DNA from: JBDSZL01 sp039925145
Lineage (GTDB): Bacteria > Acidobacteriota > Vicinamibacteria > Vicinamibacterales > SCN-69-37
Direction of reading: 5' to 3'
Assembly: GCA_039925145.1 (NCBI GenBank)
Contig: JBDSZL010000066.1
Coordinates: 1-63,443, forward strand
Length of the DNA: 63,443 nt
Shown piece after piece: positions 1 through 8,891 of this stretch; positions within the stretch are counted from its first letter, which is position 1, and each line of letters begins with the position of its first letter. The notes under the pieces are model-generated. The model saw nothing but the letters and a program-made list of their open reading frames with translations, did no database searches and was not told the DNA's origin. Position numbers and translations under genes: made by a program.

Positions 1-87
1 CTGGGAACGTGGCAGGGCATCTACGTGTGGGAGCACCGCACGCGCCCGCATCAACGCTCGGTGGTCGTGCATGTGATCGGGGAGTGA
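1..87 (+). CDS. yjbQ: YjbQ/UPF0047 family protein, C-terminal end only
   Basis: Reading from base 1 gives 28 residues ending in TGA at 85-87. They begin LGTWQGIYVWEHR and finish in a run of valines followed by GE. The GTWQGI-x-x-x-E-H-R signature and the valine-rich end are typical of the YjbQ (UPF0047) family, reported to have thiamine-phosphate synthase side activity but of uncertain role. The gene starts outside the window, so length, active-site residues and operon cannot be judged. Alternative assignment is unlikely given the motif, but only 28 residues are visible. Confidence 0.75.
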   Translation: MGTWQGIYVWEHRTRPHQRSVVVHVIGE

Positions 88-100
88 GGGGGCGACTGAC

Positions 101-128
101 GACGTACGGCTTACGGCTTACGACTTAC
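101..128. repeat. Four degenerate heptamer units
   Basis: Four units of seven bases lie in phase: GACGTAC, GGCTTAC, GGCTTAC, GACTTAC. They sit between the convergent ends of the YjbQ-like gene and the oxidoreductase gene. The same period and GGCT core recur at 17401-17442, 49567-49674 and 63379-63443, always between genes. Confidence 0.6.
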
Positions 129-131
129 CCT

Positions 132-2168
132 TCAGTGCCGGCCCGCGAGTTCGACCTGGACGCGCGCGTCGTTGTAACAGGCGCCACCTGCGATGTCCGA
201 CAGCGTGTCGGGCACGAGCGCATTGGACGTCGAGCCGTTGAACGTGCTGCGCGCCCACAGGCCCTTGGGCAGGGACACGGTGCCCTGCCTGATCTCCGGT
301 GTCACCGAGGCCTCGCAGTGCACATGACCTCCGGCGTTGAAGACGCGCACGGGATCGCCGTCCCCGATCGCGCGTGGATGCGCATCGTCCGGATGCAGCT
401 TGAGACGCGCGATGCCCGGACGAAGCTCACCCAGCGTCGACGAGACGGTGTGTTCGCTCGCGGGCGAGATCAGCGCCAGCGGATACTCGGCGGTGGCCGG
501 ATCCGGCTGATACGTGTAAAGGCCGTGCGTCGCCTCGATCGACGCGGGAAACAGGTGCACCTTGCCGTCGGGCGTCAGCGGCGAGACGTCCACGAATTGC
601 ACCGGTCGACCCCCTCCCGGCGCCACCGGTTGAGTTCCCTGCATCAAGGCCGCTGATAGGGCTTCGGGTAACCGCGCGACCGTCTCGAGCAACGCGCCGG
701 TCTCTCCGAGATCGTCGTCTCCGGCGTAGAGGTCAAGGCGCGCGCCGAGATCGCGGAACACCTCGTTGTTCGGCCGTGCTTCGCCGACGGGAGCGATCAC
801 TGGCTGGACCAGATGGAGATGGTACGCGCCGTACCCCTTGGCGATGTCGTACTGCTCCAGAAACGTCGTGGCTGGCAGCAGCACATCGGCGAAGAGCGCG
901 GTGTCTGTCATCACCTGCTCGTGGACGATGGTGAAGAGGTCGTCGCGCATGAGGCCCTGTCGCACGCGATTCTGATCGGGCGCTGTCGCCAGCGGATTGC
1001 AGTTGTAGACATAGAGCACGGCCACGGCAGGATCGGCGTACTCGGTCAGCGCGCGCCCCAGGTGATTCATGTTGACGAGACGCGTGGGCGGCTTGGGCTC
1101 GTCAATCAATGTCTCGGCCGTGATGCCCCACGCCGATGAGTTGCTCATCGTGTAGCCGCCGCCCCGGACGCCAAACTTTCCGGCGATCGTCGGCAGCGCG
1201 AGAATTGCGAGCGACGACGAGCCGCCGTTGCGGTTGCGTTCCTGACCCCAGCCGCAGCGGATGACCGCCGGGCTCGTGGTGCCGTACCATTCCGCCAGCA
1301 TCGAGAGCGCAGCCGGATCGACGCCGGCTTCCTCGGCCGCGCGCTCGATCGTCCAGTCGCCGGCCGCGGCCCTGAGCGACTCGACGCCATCCGCATGCCG
1401 GCTCAGAAACTCCAGATCGGCCCAGCCCCGCGCAAAGAGCTCACGAATGAGCGCCAGCGCCACAGGCAGGTCGGTGCCCGGGCGTACCGGCAGGTGCAAG
1501 TCGGCGATGCGGGCGAGGGGCGTCCGGCGCGGGTCGATGACGACGAGCCGGGCCCCGTCCTTCTGCGCCTGCTTGATGTGCGACACGAGGTGAATGCCCG
1601 TGGCCGAGGCGTTGCAGCCCCAGATGACAATCAGGCGTGCGGCCTCGTAGTCGTCGTAGGCGACTCCTGCCATGCGGCCGTAGAGGGCCGCCGCGGCGGC
1701 GCCGGTGGGCGCCGCGCAGAACGTGCGGTCGAGTCGCGACGCGCCGAAGCGCCGGAAGAACCGAGCGTCTTCGAGGTCGTTGGTGAGCAGACCGTTCGAC
1801 CCGCCGTAATGAAAGGGCAGAACCGACTCGGCGCCCAGCCGATCCCTGGCCTCGCGCATCTTCGTGGCAATCAGGTCGAGCGCTTCATCCCACGTCACGG
1901 GCTCGAAGTTCGAGCGGCCTTTCGGACCCTTGCGCACGGCCGGGTGCAGCACGCGCTCATCGCTGTAGAGCCGTTTATCGAAGCGTCTCACCTTGCCGCA
2001 GATGTAGCCATCGGTCGATGGCGCACCGGCACCCGGACCGATCTCCACCACACGTCCGCGCTCGACGGTGACGTTCAGACTGCACGAGTCGGGACAATCG
2101 AGTGGGCAGGCGGTCTGCACGGTGGCGCGTCCCCACGTGCGCGGTGGGGAGATCTTGAGGTCTTCCAT
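132..2168 (-). CDS. Molybdopterin-dependent oxidoreductase
   Basis: A 678-residue member of the DMSO-reductase superfamily. Four cysteines near the N-terminus (C21, C25, C29, C57; CX3CX3CX27C) should bind a [4Fe-4S] cluster. The molybdopterin domain follows, and the C-terminal dinucleotide-binding domain starts near the SPASEHTVSSTL stretch. The ATG at 2168 is preferred to the upstream one at 2273 because the cysteine motif normally lies about 20 residues from the start and the extra 35 residues look non-coding. No twin-arginine signal is visible, so it is probably cytoplasmic. No electron-transfer or membrane subunit is adjacent, so the substrate cannot be predicted. It is transcribed divergently from ndh. 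Confidence 0.85.
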   Translation of the reverse strand: MEDLKISPPRTWGRATVQTACPLDCPDSCSLNVTVERGRVVEIGPGAGAPSTDGYICGKVRRFDKRLYSDERVLHPAVRKGPKGRSNFEPVTWDEALDLIATKMREARDRLGAESVLPFHYGGSNGLLTNDLEDARFFRRFGASRLDRTFCAAPTGAAAAALYGRMAGVAYDDYEAARLIVIWGCNASATGIHLVSHIKQAQKDGARLVVIDPRRTPLARIADLHLPVRPGTDLPVALALIRELFARGWADLEFLSRHADGVESLRAAAGDWTIERAAEEAGVDPAALSMLAEWYGTTSPAVIRCGWGQERNRNGGSSSLAILALPTIAGKFGVRGGGYTMSNSSAWGITAETLIDEPKPPTRLVNMNHLGRALTEYADPAVAVLYVYNCNPLATAPDQNRVRQGLMRDDLFTIVHEQVMTDTALFADVLLPATTFLEQYDIAKGYGAYHLHLVQPVIAPVGEARPNNEVFRDLGARLDLYAGDDDLGETGALLETVARLPEALSAALMQGTQPVAPGGGRPVQFVDVSPLTPDGKVHLFPASIEATHGLYTYQPDPATAEYPLALISPASEHTVSSTLGELRPGIARLKLHPDDAHPRAIGDGDPVRVFNAGGHVHCEASVTPEIRQGTVSLPKGLWARSTFNGSTSNALVPDTLSDIAGGACYNDARVQVELAGRH

Positions 2169-2285
2169 CGGCCCAGTGTATCTCCAGGCCACGGAGGGCT
2201 TCGACCCACGGCACGCGTACAATACGCGGGTGATGGTCTGGTGCAGCTCTAGCTGGTCTGGCGACCCGTTCATGCGTCAGGAGCG

Positions 2286-3581
2286 GTGGTGAGTCGCCAG
2301 GCCGAGTCGTCGTCGCCAAGCAAGATCCGTCCGCGCGTGGTGATCATCGGCGGGGGCTTCGGCGGCCTGAGCGCCGCACGGGCTCTGGGGGATGCGGCCG
2401 TCGACGTGCTCTTGATCGACCGGCGCAATCACCACGTCTTCCAGCCGCTCTTGTACCAGGTCGCGACGGCGGCGCTGTCGCCCGGCGACATTGCCTCGCC
2501 CATCCGGTACATCCTGCGGAAGCAGCGCAATCTGCAGGTCTGGCTGGCCGAAGCCGTCGCGATTGACGCCGAGCGGCGGGTGGTGGATCTCAAGGACGGC
2601 GAAGTTCCATACGACTGGCTGATCGTCTCGGCTGGCGCGACGCACGCCTACTTCGGGCACGATGAGTGGCGTTCGGCCGCGCCCGGTTTGAAGACGCTCG
2701 AGGACGCGCTTCAGATCCGGCGCCGCGTCCTCCTCGCCTTCGAGCAGGCGGAGCGTGAGATCGACACCCATCGGCAGCGACGTCTGCTGACCTTCGTCGT
2801 CGTTGGCGGCGGCCCGACCGGTGTCGAACTGGCCGGAGCGCTGGCCGAGATCTCGCGGCATGCGCTGCTGCACGACTTTCGCGCGATCGATCCCGAATCG
2901 GCGCGGGTCATCCTCATCGAAGGGGGGCCGGCGTTGCTGTCGAGCTACCCGGAGGAGCTGTCGAATTTCGCGCGGAAGGCGCTCGAGAAGCGCGGCGTCG
3001 CCGTCTGGACCAAGAGCATCGTCTCCAACATCGAGGACGGGCGCGTGCACGTCGGCAACGAGGTCATCGAAGCCGGCACCATCTTGTGGGCAGCCGGCGT
3101 GTCGGCGTCGCCGCTGGGCGCGTCGCTCGGCGTGCCGCTCGATCGAGCGGGCCGTGTGCTGGTGCAGGACGACCTGACCGTGCCGGGCCATGCGGAGGTG
3201 AGCGTCGTGGGCGACCTCGCAGCGCTCAAAGACGCGCGCGGCCAATGGCTGCCCGGTGTGGCACAGGTCGCCATTCAACAGGCGACGCACGCGGCGCGAA
3301 ATATCCTCCGTGTCCAGGCCGGTCAGCCGCCGACGCCATTCGTCTATCGCAATCTGGGCAACCTGGCGACCATCGGCCGCAATTCCGCCGTTGCTGATCT
3401 GCCGCGCCTGCGCATGAAGGGTTACCTCGCGTGGCTGTTCTGGCTCTTCGTGCACATCCTGAAGCTCATCGGATTCCGCAGCCGCATTTCGGTGATGACG
3501 CAGTGGGCGTACTCGTATTTCACGTATCAGCGGGCGGTGCGGCTCATCACTGGCGATGACTCATGGCGCGACCGGACTTAG
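2286..3581 (+). CDS. ndh: Type II NADH dehydrogenase (NADH:quinone oxidoreductase)
   Basis: A 431-residue single-subunit flavoprotein that passes electrons from NADH to quinone without pumping protons. The FAD-binding Rossmann motif GGGFGG lies near residue 22 and the NADH-binding motif VGGGPTGVELAG near residue 170. The C-terminus has the hydrophobic, amphipathic end (LAWLFWLFVHILKLIGF) that attaches NDH-2 enzymes to the inner membrane. Two GTG codons (2286, 2289) follow a CAGGAG at 2278-2283; the second has slightly better spacing. It is divergent from the molybdopterin oxidoreductase with about 117 bases between starts, so promoters probably lie back to back there. Confidence 0.92.
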   Translation: MVSRQAESSSPSKIRPRVVIIGGGFGGLSAARALGDAAVDVLLIDRRNHHVFQPLLYQVATAALSPGDIASPIRYILRKQRNLQVWLAEAVAIDAERRVVDLKDGEVPYDWLIVSAGATHAYFGHDEWRSAAPGLKTLEDALQIRRRVLLAFEQAEREIDTHRQRRLLTFVVVGGGPTGVELAGALAEISRHALLHDFRAIDPESARVILIEGGPALLSSYPEELSNFARKALEKRGVAVWTKSIVSNIEDGRVHVGNEVIEAGTILWAAGVSASPLGASLGVPLDRAGRVLVQDDLTVPGHAEVSVVGDLAALKDARGQWLPGVAQVAIQQATHAARNILRVQAGQPPTPFVYRNLGNLATIGRNSAVADLPRLRMKGYLAWLFWLFVHILKLIGFRSRISVMTQWAYSYFTYQRAVRLITGDDSWRDRT

Positions 3582-3628
3582 GGACGCCCGCCGGTGAGTT
3601 GGGCGTCCTGTGTCAGGTGCCGGCGGCG

Positions 3629-5917
3629 TTACTTGGGCAAGGACGCCAGGGTCGTTCGGGCTTCAGCGATACCGTCGAACTCGGTGTGAAAGGCCAGGGC
3701 GCGCGTCAGGGATTGGCGCGCGAGGAGAGGCTCGCCGGACTGTGCGTAGGCCATGCCCAAGTGGTAATGCGTCATCGCGGCCTCCGGATCCTTCGTCGCG
3801 CTGACCTCGAGGTGGGTGACAGCTTGGGAAAACTGGCCAAGCCTGTAATAGGTCCAGCCGAGCGTGTCGTTGACGTGGGACTCATCGGGTAGCCGCCGAT
3901 GAGCGATCTTGGCGAGCTCGAGGGCGTCGTTCAAGTTGCGGCCGGTTGAGGCATAGAGCCACGCGAGATTGTTGGCGGCCACTGGTGACTGCGGATCGAC
4001 TGCAAGCACGCCCCGATACCGACGTTCGGCTTCGGCCGTCTGGCCGCGCACCTCGTGAATCATGCCCAACATGAGGGCGGCCGACACGTTCGAAGGATTT
4101 CGCTTGGCGATCGCCTCAAAGTTCGCGTTGGCCTCGTTCAACCGCTTCTCGCGCGCGTAGAGCGTGCCGAGCAAGCCATAGGCCTCCAGGCGATCGGGGT
4201 CCAACTCAATGGCCTTCCGCAGTGCGTCTTCGGCCTTCTCGAGGTCTCCAACGGCCATGTAGGTCTTAGCGGCGAGGACATAGAGCGGCCTCCTGTTCGT
4301 GACCGTTCGAAGGCCCGCTTCGATCCGCGTGACCGCATCCTGTTTGCGATCGGTCGTCAGATCGAGCCGGACGAGACCCGCGATGGCGTCGACGTCGGTG
4401 TCGCGGATTTGAAGGAGCCGCCCATACGTCGCTCGAGCAGCGCCGAACTGGTTTTCGGCGACCTGTTGCGCCGCGAGCAGGTGCAAGACCGCCGTCGTGT
4501 GCGGGAACTCAGCGGTCAGGATCGCCAGCTCCTTTTTGGCCTTGCTGACGTCACCCTTGGCGAGCAGAATCTGAATGCGAGTGGCCCGTGCGAATGGATT
4601 CTTCGGATCTGTCTCGAGCGCGTCGTTCACGTACCGCTCGGCTTCATCGAACGAGCGCTTCACGAAGTGCAACCTCGCCAGCTCCAGCTCGGCATCGAGC
4701 AGTCGCGGTCGGCGTCGCAGGGCGTCTTCGAACGACCTGATCGCGTCTTCGGGTCGATCAAGTGCCGCCTGCAGGACGCCCACAAGCACCTGCGCGTCTG
4801 CTGCGACAACCGCCTGGGGATCGTCCCTGGCAATGCTTTCCGCCTGCGCCAGGGCTTCCTGTCGCTTGCCATCGAGCAAGAGCAAGCGCGCAGACAGAAG
4901 CCTGGCCGCCATGTGCTTCGAATGCCGTTCGAGGAGTTCCCGAAGCTTGATCTCCGCCTCGGCCCGAACGCCGAGCGCGACATCGATGGCGGCGAGGCGC
5001 AGCATCGCATCCGGGTAGGCGGTTTTGTCGGTGGCGGCGTCCTTCAGCAGCGGCTTCGCGGCGTCGAATCGTTTCGCGACGATGTAATAGTCCGCGAGAC
5101 CGATCGAGGCTGACGGGGTCCGTTCTGATCTGGCGATCTGGACAAAGTAGGGCTCGGCCTCAGCCATCCGCTGGGAGCCGACGTAATAGATGCCGAGCGC
5201 GCGCGCGGCGCTCAGGTCCTTCGGGTCAAGGGCGTAGGTTTCCTTGAACGCCTGTTCGGCTTCGGCGGCCCGGCCCGCGGCCCAGAGAAAGCTCGCCAGC
5301 CCTAGGCGCGCCTTGACCGATTTTGGGGCAACCGAGATGGCCTTACGAAATGCGGCCTCCGCTTCCGCGGGCCGTCCCTTGGCCAGCTGCAGCGCCGCGA
5401 TGTTGCGATAGGCGACCTCTTCGTCGGGATTCAGCAAGAGGGCCTGCTGATACCCGCTCAGCGCCGCATCCACGTCACGCAAACCGGCCAGCGCATTGCC
5501 CAGAAGGACCTGCGCGTCGGCATTCGCATGATCCAGCTCGATGGCCTTCATGGCGCGGCCTTTCGCGTCTTCCCACCGTTGTGCCAGCAGGAGGAGATCC
5601 CCCGCCTTGATTTGCGCGGTGATGTTGTTCGGGAGCAAGTCTGCCGCCCGGAGGTACTCACCCAGGGCCTGTGGCAACTCGTTGCTCTGCATGTGCAGAT
5701 CACCGAGCTTGAGCCTTACCTCGCCCATGTTGGGGTTCAGCTGCAGCGCCGTCCGATACTCGATGGCCGCCTCAGCCGGCTTCTTCGCCTCGACGAACGC
5801 GTCGCCGCGCCGCGCGTGCTCCGAGGGATTGGACCTGGAACAGGCGCCGCCCGAGACGGCAACCAAGATCCCGAGTGCGTAGAGCAGGGGAGTTTTCAGG
5901 CGGCGGGGAGTCTGCAT
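3629..5917 (-). CDS. TPR-repeat lipoprotein, PrsT-like
   Basis: A 762-residue protein made almost entirely of tetratricopeptide repeats of 34 residues, recognisable by repeated A-x-x-x-Y/F and L-x-P spacing from about residue 30 to the end. The N-terminus is basic, then hydrophobic, then reaches a cysteine in SGGAC, so it is probably an exported lipoprotein; glycine at the -3 position is unusual. The architecture matches the PrsT-type TPR proteins that accompany PEP-CTERM/exosortase systems. A PEP-CTERM protein is encoded divergently just upstream, which supports that reading. It could equally be a general scaffold. A short dyad TTGCT-N4-AGCAA at 5921-5934 lies directly before the ATG and there is no clear ribosome binding site. 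Confidence 0.75.
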   Translation of the reverse strand: MQTPRRLKTPLLYALGILVAVSGGACSRSNPSEHARRGDAFVEAKKPAEAAIEYRTALQLNPNMGEVRLKLGDLHMQSNELPQALGEYLRAADLLPNNITAQIKAGDLLLLAQRWEDAKGRAMKAIELDHANADAQVLLGNALAGLRDVDAALSGYQQALLLNPDEEVAYRNIAALQLAKGRPAEAEAAFRKAISVAPKSVKARLGLASFLWAAGRAAEAEQAFKETYALDPKDLSAARALGIYYVGSQRMAEAEPYFVQIARSERTPSASIGLADYYIVAKRFDAAKPLLKDAATDKTAYPDAMLRLAAIDVALGVRAEAEIKLRELLERHSKHMAARLLSARLLLLDGKRQEALAQAESIARDDPQAVVAADAQVLVGVLQAALDRPEDAIRSFEDALRRRPRLLDAELELARLHFVKRSFDEAERYVNDALETDPKNPFARATRIQILLAKGDVSKAKKELAILTAEFPHTTAVLHLLAAQQVAENQFGAARATYGRLLQIRDTDVDAIAGLVRLDLTTDRKQDAVTRIEAGLRTVTNRRPLYVLAAKTYMAVGDLEKAEDALRKAIELDPDRLEAYGLLGTLYAREKRLNEANANFEAIAKRNPSNVSAALMLGMIHEVRGQTAEAERRYRGVLAVDPQSPVAANNLAWLYASTGRNLNDALELAKIAHRRLPDESHVNDTLGWTYYRLGQFSQAVTHLEVSATKDPEAAMTHYHLGMAYAQSGEPLLARQSLTRALAFHTEFDGIAEARTTLASLPK

Positions 5918-6269
5918 GACTTGCTAGAAAGCAAAGCGCGGCCCTGTGTGTCGCGGCGGAGCACGGCGATCATTAAGTTGCTGCGGGTGAACGACTTTAT
6001 GCTTGGTGGTCGTTACGCCGCACGAACACAAAGTCAACCGCACACCTGACTATTGTGGCCCGCTGGAGCGAGTTCGATTCCGCCAGTCCGTTGCCGGCGG
6101 ATGTCCCGACCGGTGGCACGCTACATCGGCCCGCTCGCGCCAATCTCACAGGTGGATTCGAATTGGAAGTCAGTCTACATGCAGAGTTTCCTCGGCTAGG
6201 AATCGGGCATCAACTATTTATCTTCGCGCTTTGAAACGTTTTAGGCCTTAATTTCAGGGCATTAGGATC

Positions 6270-6285
6270 CGGCACGAATTGTGTA
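6270..6285 (+). promoter_or_regulatory. Candidate sigma-54 promoter of the PEP-CTERM gene
   Basis: In the 422-base gap between the TPR and PEP-CTERM genes the sequence CGGCACG lies 4 bases before GTGT, with the GG and the second element at sigma-54 (-24/-12) spacing. The -24 half is close to TGGCACG; the -12 half (GTGT against TTGC) is poor. PEP-CTERM genes in several bacteria are under RpoN and PrsR control, which is why this was considered. The start codon is about 55 bases downstream. Nothing else was recognised in this gap. Confidence 0.3.
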
Positions 6286-6339
6286 AAGGGCTGGTCCGCC
6301 CGGCTGTACGTCTGCTGTGCCTCAAAGGGGATGGTCCGT

Positions 6340-7122
6340 ATGATTAAACGACTAACTATTGCGACATTGGCGATGCTGAGCATCGGGGTCGCAACCGCAA
6401 ACGCAAGTACGATTTTCTTGATCGGTAGCGACGTAATTTCGTTCCATGACGACGTGGAGTTCATCAATCCGGTGATGGACCAGCTCGGCAACACGGGGAC
6501 AAAGAAGATTCTTTTCCTCAGCGACTCGGTCAGCAGCGTGAACTACACGGCCGGCAACGTGACGTTCGACTTCAAGCCCTATTCGTTCTTGACGTCGAGC
6601 GTTTCTCTGACGCCGTATTCGGGGGTCTACGCCGACTCGCCCTCAACGTGCTGTTCCGATCCCGGTCCGCAACTGGCCGCATTCGGCGGCGGCACCAACC
6701 TCGCCAATTACGTGGCGGCGGGCGGTAACTTGGGCGTGGGTAATTACCAGGCCAACGCCTTCTGGAACACGGCGTTGGGCTTTGTCGGGGGCGGCGTGAC
6801 CTCTGGTGCGCCTTCCGCCACGTGCGTGGATCCAGGTGTGTCCACCGCTAGCGGCATCCTGTTCGGCTTCAAGCCGTCTTACAGCGAAGGCTGCTTCGTG
6901 CACCAGACATATTCCCCCACGTTCTGGGCCAGCCATGGCTTCTTTGCCCTGCAGACCAATGGGGCTGCCGGTGCGACGTTCGGCGACTTTGTCACGATGG
7001 CCTCCGGGTTCATCGAACCGGGGACAACGCCATCGGCCGTCCCGGAACCCGCGTCCGTGGGCCTGCTCGGCCTTGGACTCGTCGGCGTAGTCGCTGGGCT
7101 CCGCCGTCGGCGGCGCCAGTAG
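6340..7122 (+). CDS. PEP-CTERM sorting domain protein, exported
   Basis: A 260-residue secreted protein. Residues 1-22 form a signal peptide ending in ANA. The middle is of unrecognised fold, rich in Gly, Ser and Thr with paired cysteines (SPSTCCSDPG). The C-terminus is a textbook PEP-CTERM signal: VPEPAS, a hydrophobic stretch GLLGLGLVGVVAGL, then RRRRRQ. Exosortase would cleave near the PEP motif, and the product is expected at the cell surface or in the extracellular matrix. The ATG at 6340 is preferred over 6331 because AAAGGGG (6324-6330) sits nine bases upstream of it. Base composition is visibly less GC-rich than in the neighbouring genes. No exosortase is in this window. Confidence 0.9.
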   Translation: MIKRLTIATLAMLSIGVATANASTIFLIGSDVISFHDDVEFINPVMDQLGNTGTKKILFLSDSVSSVNYTAGNVTFDFKPYSFLTSSVSLTPYSGVYADSPSTCCSDPGPQLAAFGGGTNLANYVAAGGNLGVGNYQANAFWNTALGFVGGGVTSGAPSATCVDPGVSTASGILFGFKPSYSEGCFVHQTYSPTFWASHGFFALQTNGAAGATFGDFVTMASGFIEPGTTPSAVPEPASVGLLGLGLVGVVAGLRRRRRQ

Positions 7123-7155
7123 ACTTCTGGCTGGGCGAGCCACCCGTTACTCTGG

Positions 7156-7192
7156 AGCCCCCGTGCGAACCATCGCCCGGGGGCTTTTTTTT
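7156..7192 (+). terminator. Rho-independent terminator of the PEP-CTERM gene
   Basis: AGCCCCCG (7156-7163) pairs with CGGGGGCT (7178-7185) across a 14-base loop and runs straight into eight T residues (7185-7192). It lies 34 bases after the PEP-CTERM stop codon. Confidence 0.85.
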
Positions 7193-7282
7193 GTCTCTCG
7201 ATCCGAAGCCGCCCCATCGCCTTCCCGCACCGCACGCCTTACAGGGTGATCCCCAGCTTCTTGCGAATTACAGACTGATGCC

Positions 7283-7629
7283 CGGCGGTGCACACGACTG
7301 AATGGTGTGTCCGCCAGCCAGGTGCGTGCCGAACGGGATAATCGCGAGCTCCGGCGGGCGAATGAGATTCTCCAAACGGCATCTGCATATTTCGCGAAGG
7401 CGGCGCTCGACCGCCGACCGAAGTGATGGTCCGTGACATCAATGATTATCGTGAGACGTATGGGTCGAGCGATCTGCGCCGTGCTGCCGATTGGCCCATC
7501 GACGTACTTCCGCGTCCGCGCGCAGCAGCAGGGATGAGAGCAAGCGCTGCGTGCGGGCTCGAGCCGATCGGGTACGTGCCGCCGGCGGAATACGAAGCGC
7601 AGTACGATGAGCAGGCCGCAGTGGCCTGA
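7283..7629 (+). mobile_element. IS3-family insertion sequence remnant (orfA end, broken orfB)
   Basis: The region holds the last part of an IS3-type OrfA (ERDNRELRRANEIL, then a conserved ASAYFA-like block and LDRRPK before TGA at 7424-7426). OrfB begins at 7426 (VRDINDYRETYG). OrfB is frameshifted after about 15 residues: the next conserved block, ICAVLPIGPSTYF, is in another frame. It then jumps to the very C-terminal block IGYVPPAEYEAQYDEQ, so the DDE catalytic core is deleted. A further shift is likely upstream of 7319. The element is dead. Terminal inverted repeats were not found. It lies between the PEP-CTERM terminator and the ThuA-like gene. Confidence 0.8.
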
Positions 7630-7701
7630 CTCAATTAACTCGCCCTCCGAGATTCCCGGTACGATTCAGGACGGCATTGTCTTCTCATAAACGCGAGGTC
7701 C

Positions 7702-7736
7702 AAAAACGAAACCGGGTGTTGCGAGGCAACACCCGG
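7702..7736 (-). terminator. Terminator of the ThuA-like gene
   Basis: A perfect 11-base stem, CCGGGTGTTGC (7712-7722) and GCAACACCCGG (7726-7736), with a 3-base loop. On the minus strand it is followed by TTTCGTTTTTG, and it lies about 35 bases after the stop codon of the minus-strand ThuA-like gene. Confidence 0.85.
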
Positions 7737-7770
7737 CATGAGTATCGGGCCGATTCGCGATCGTCGTGGA

Positions 7771-8751
7771 CTACTGCCGTCCGCCGCGGCCGGCTGGATC
7801 GGGCACGACGATGTCGGAGCCGCCGACACCGCGGCCGCCCTGCGCGGCTTTGACGGTCGTGAGGGAGTCGAGCGGCTTCTTCGCGGCCCACGCAATGCCG
7901 CGCTGGAGCATCGTGTAGATGGCTGGCTCGCTGAAGTTCTTGTACGCGTGTCCCTGCATCCACACGAACGCGCGCGCCGGCTGGCCGCCCGCCAACGTGT
8001 GTTCGTACGTCCAGATCTGCGGGACGACCTCGTCCTTGTGAGTGCCCCCGGGCATGGCGACGGTGGCGAGCGCGTGGATCGGCGTCTTCGCCCACGTCAT
8101 CTGCATGAACGCCTCATCCTGGGTGTCGTAGTCCTTCATGCCTGCCATGATCGGATTGGCCGTGTCGACGATCTTGGTTTTCAGCAGGCCCGCGGAGAAG
8201 TTCTGCTCGCCGTGCTTCTTGGCGCCGCCCGAAACCGTGTTGGCCCACCACTCGGTGTCAGACACGCAAATCGAGTCGTGGAAGCTCACGAACCCGCCGC
8301 CCCGTTTGATGTAGGCCTCGAGGTCGGCGTGCTGCTGCGGCGTCATCGTGACTTCGGCGTCGCCCTTGTACATGATGACCACGTCGGTGTTCACGAGATC
8401 AGCGGCCGTCGGTGGATGCAGCGATCCGTCGACGATCGCGCCGCGCATCATCAGACCCTCACCCTGGTTCTTGCTCCAGTCGGCGAGTAATTGCGGATAG
8501 TCGTGCAGCCCTTCGGGGTGTGTCTTTGGCCCAGCCCAGATGTAGACGCGAACCGCGTTCGGGTTCGCTGCCTGGGCCGCTCTGCCCCCACCGCGACCTC
8601 CCGCCTGTACCGCTGCGGCCGCCGGCGTGGCTGCTCCGGCGCCGCGCCCCTGGGCGGGGGCGGCCGGCTGTGGCTGCTGCGCGCCGAGCGAGACGGCCAA
8701 GCCGCCTACCACCGCCACCATTGACACGATACGAAACGTCCTCATCGCCAT
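7771..8751 (-). CDS. Exported ThuA-like domain protein
   Basis: A 326-residue protein with a signal peptide (MAMRTFRIVSMVAVVGGLAVS, cleavage near GAQ) and a Gly/Arg/Ala-rich linker to about residue 65. The ThuA-like (trehalose utilisation, glutamine amidotransferase-like) fold follows. Visible family blocks are the D-V-V-I-M-Y strand, LEAYIKRGGGFVSFHDS, and AFVWMQGHAY near the end. ThuA-like proteins are often linked to sugar metabolism, but the reaction is unproven. The ATG at 8751 is chosen because GGAGGA lies seven bases before it. A strong terminator follows. The C-terminus is again Gly/Arg-rich. Confidence 0.85.
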   Translation of the reverse strand: MAMRTFRIVSMVAVVGGLAVSLGAQQPQPAAPAQGRGAGAATPAAAAVQAGGRGGGRAAQAANPNAVRVYIWAGPKTHPEGLHDYPQLLADWSKNQGEGLMMRGAIVDGSLHPPTAADLVNTDVVIMYKGDAEVTMTPQQHADLEAYIKRGGGFVSFHDSICVSDTEWWANTVSGGAKKHGEQNFSAGLLKTKIVDTANPIMAGMKDYDTQDEAFMQMTWAKTPIHALATVAMPGGTHKDEVVPQIWTYEHTLAGGQPARAFVWMQGHAYKNFSEPAIYTMLQRGIAWAAKKPLDSLTTVKAAQGGRGVGGSDIVVPDPAGRGGRQ

Positions 8752-8891
8752 CCTCGTTTCCTCCAGACCCAAAGTGCGACTGGTCACAATTGTGTGCCTA
8801 CCATCTTAGACCCATGTCGCGCCGCGAATAGAAGCCGGCAGACCGTTGCTGGTAATATCGCCTCTCGCCGAACCTATCCCGGGAGCGTTTT

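Noticed and set aside
6055..6105. A T-arm-like GAGTTCGATTCC word suggesting another tRNA
   Set aside because: No acceptor stem, anticodon arm or CCA end can be folded around it.
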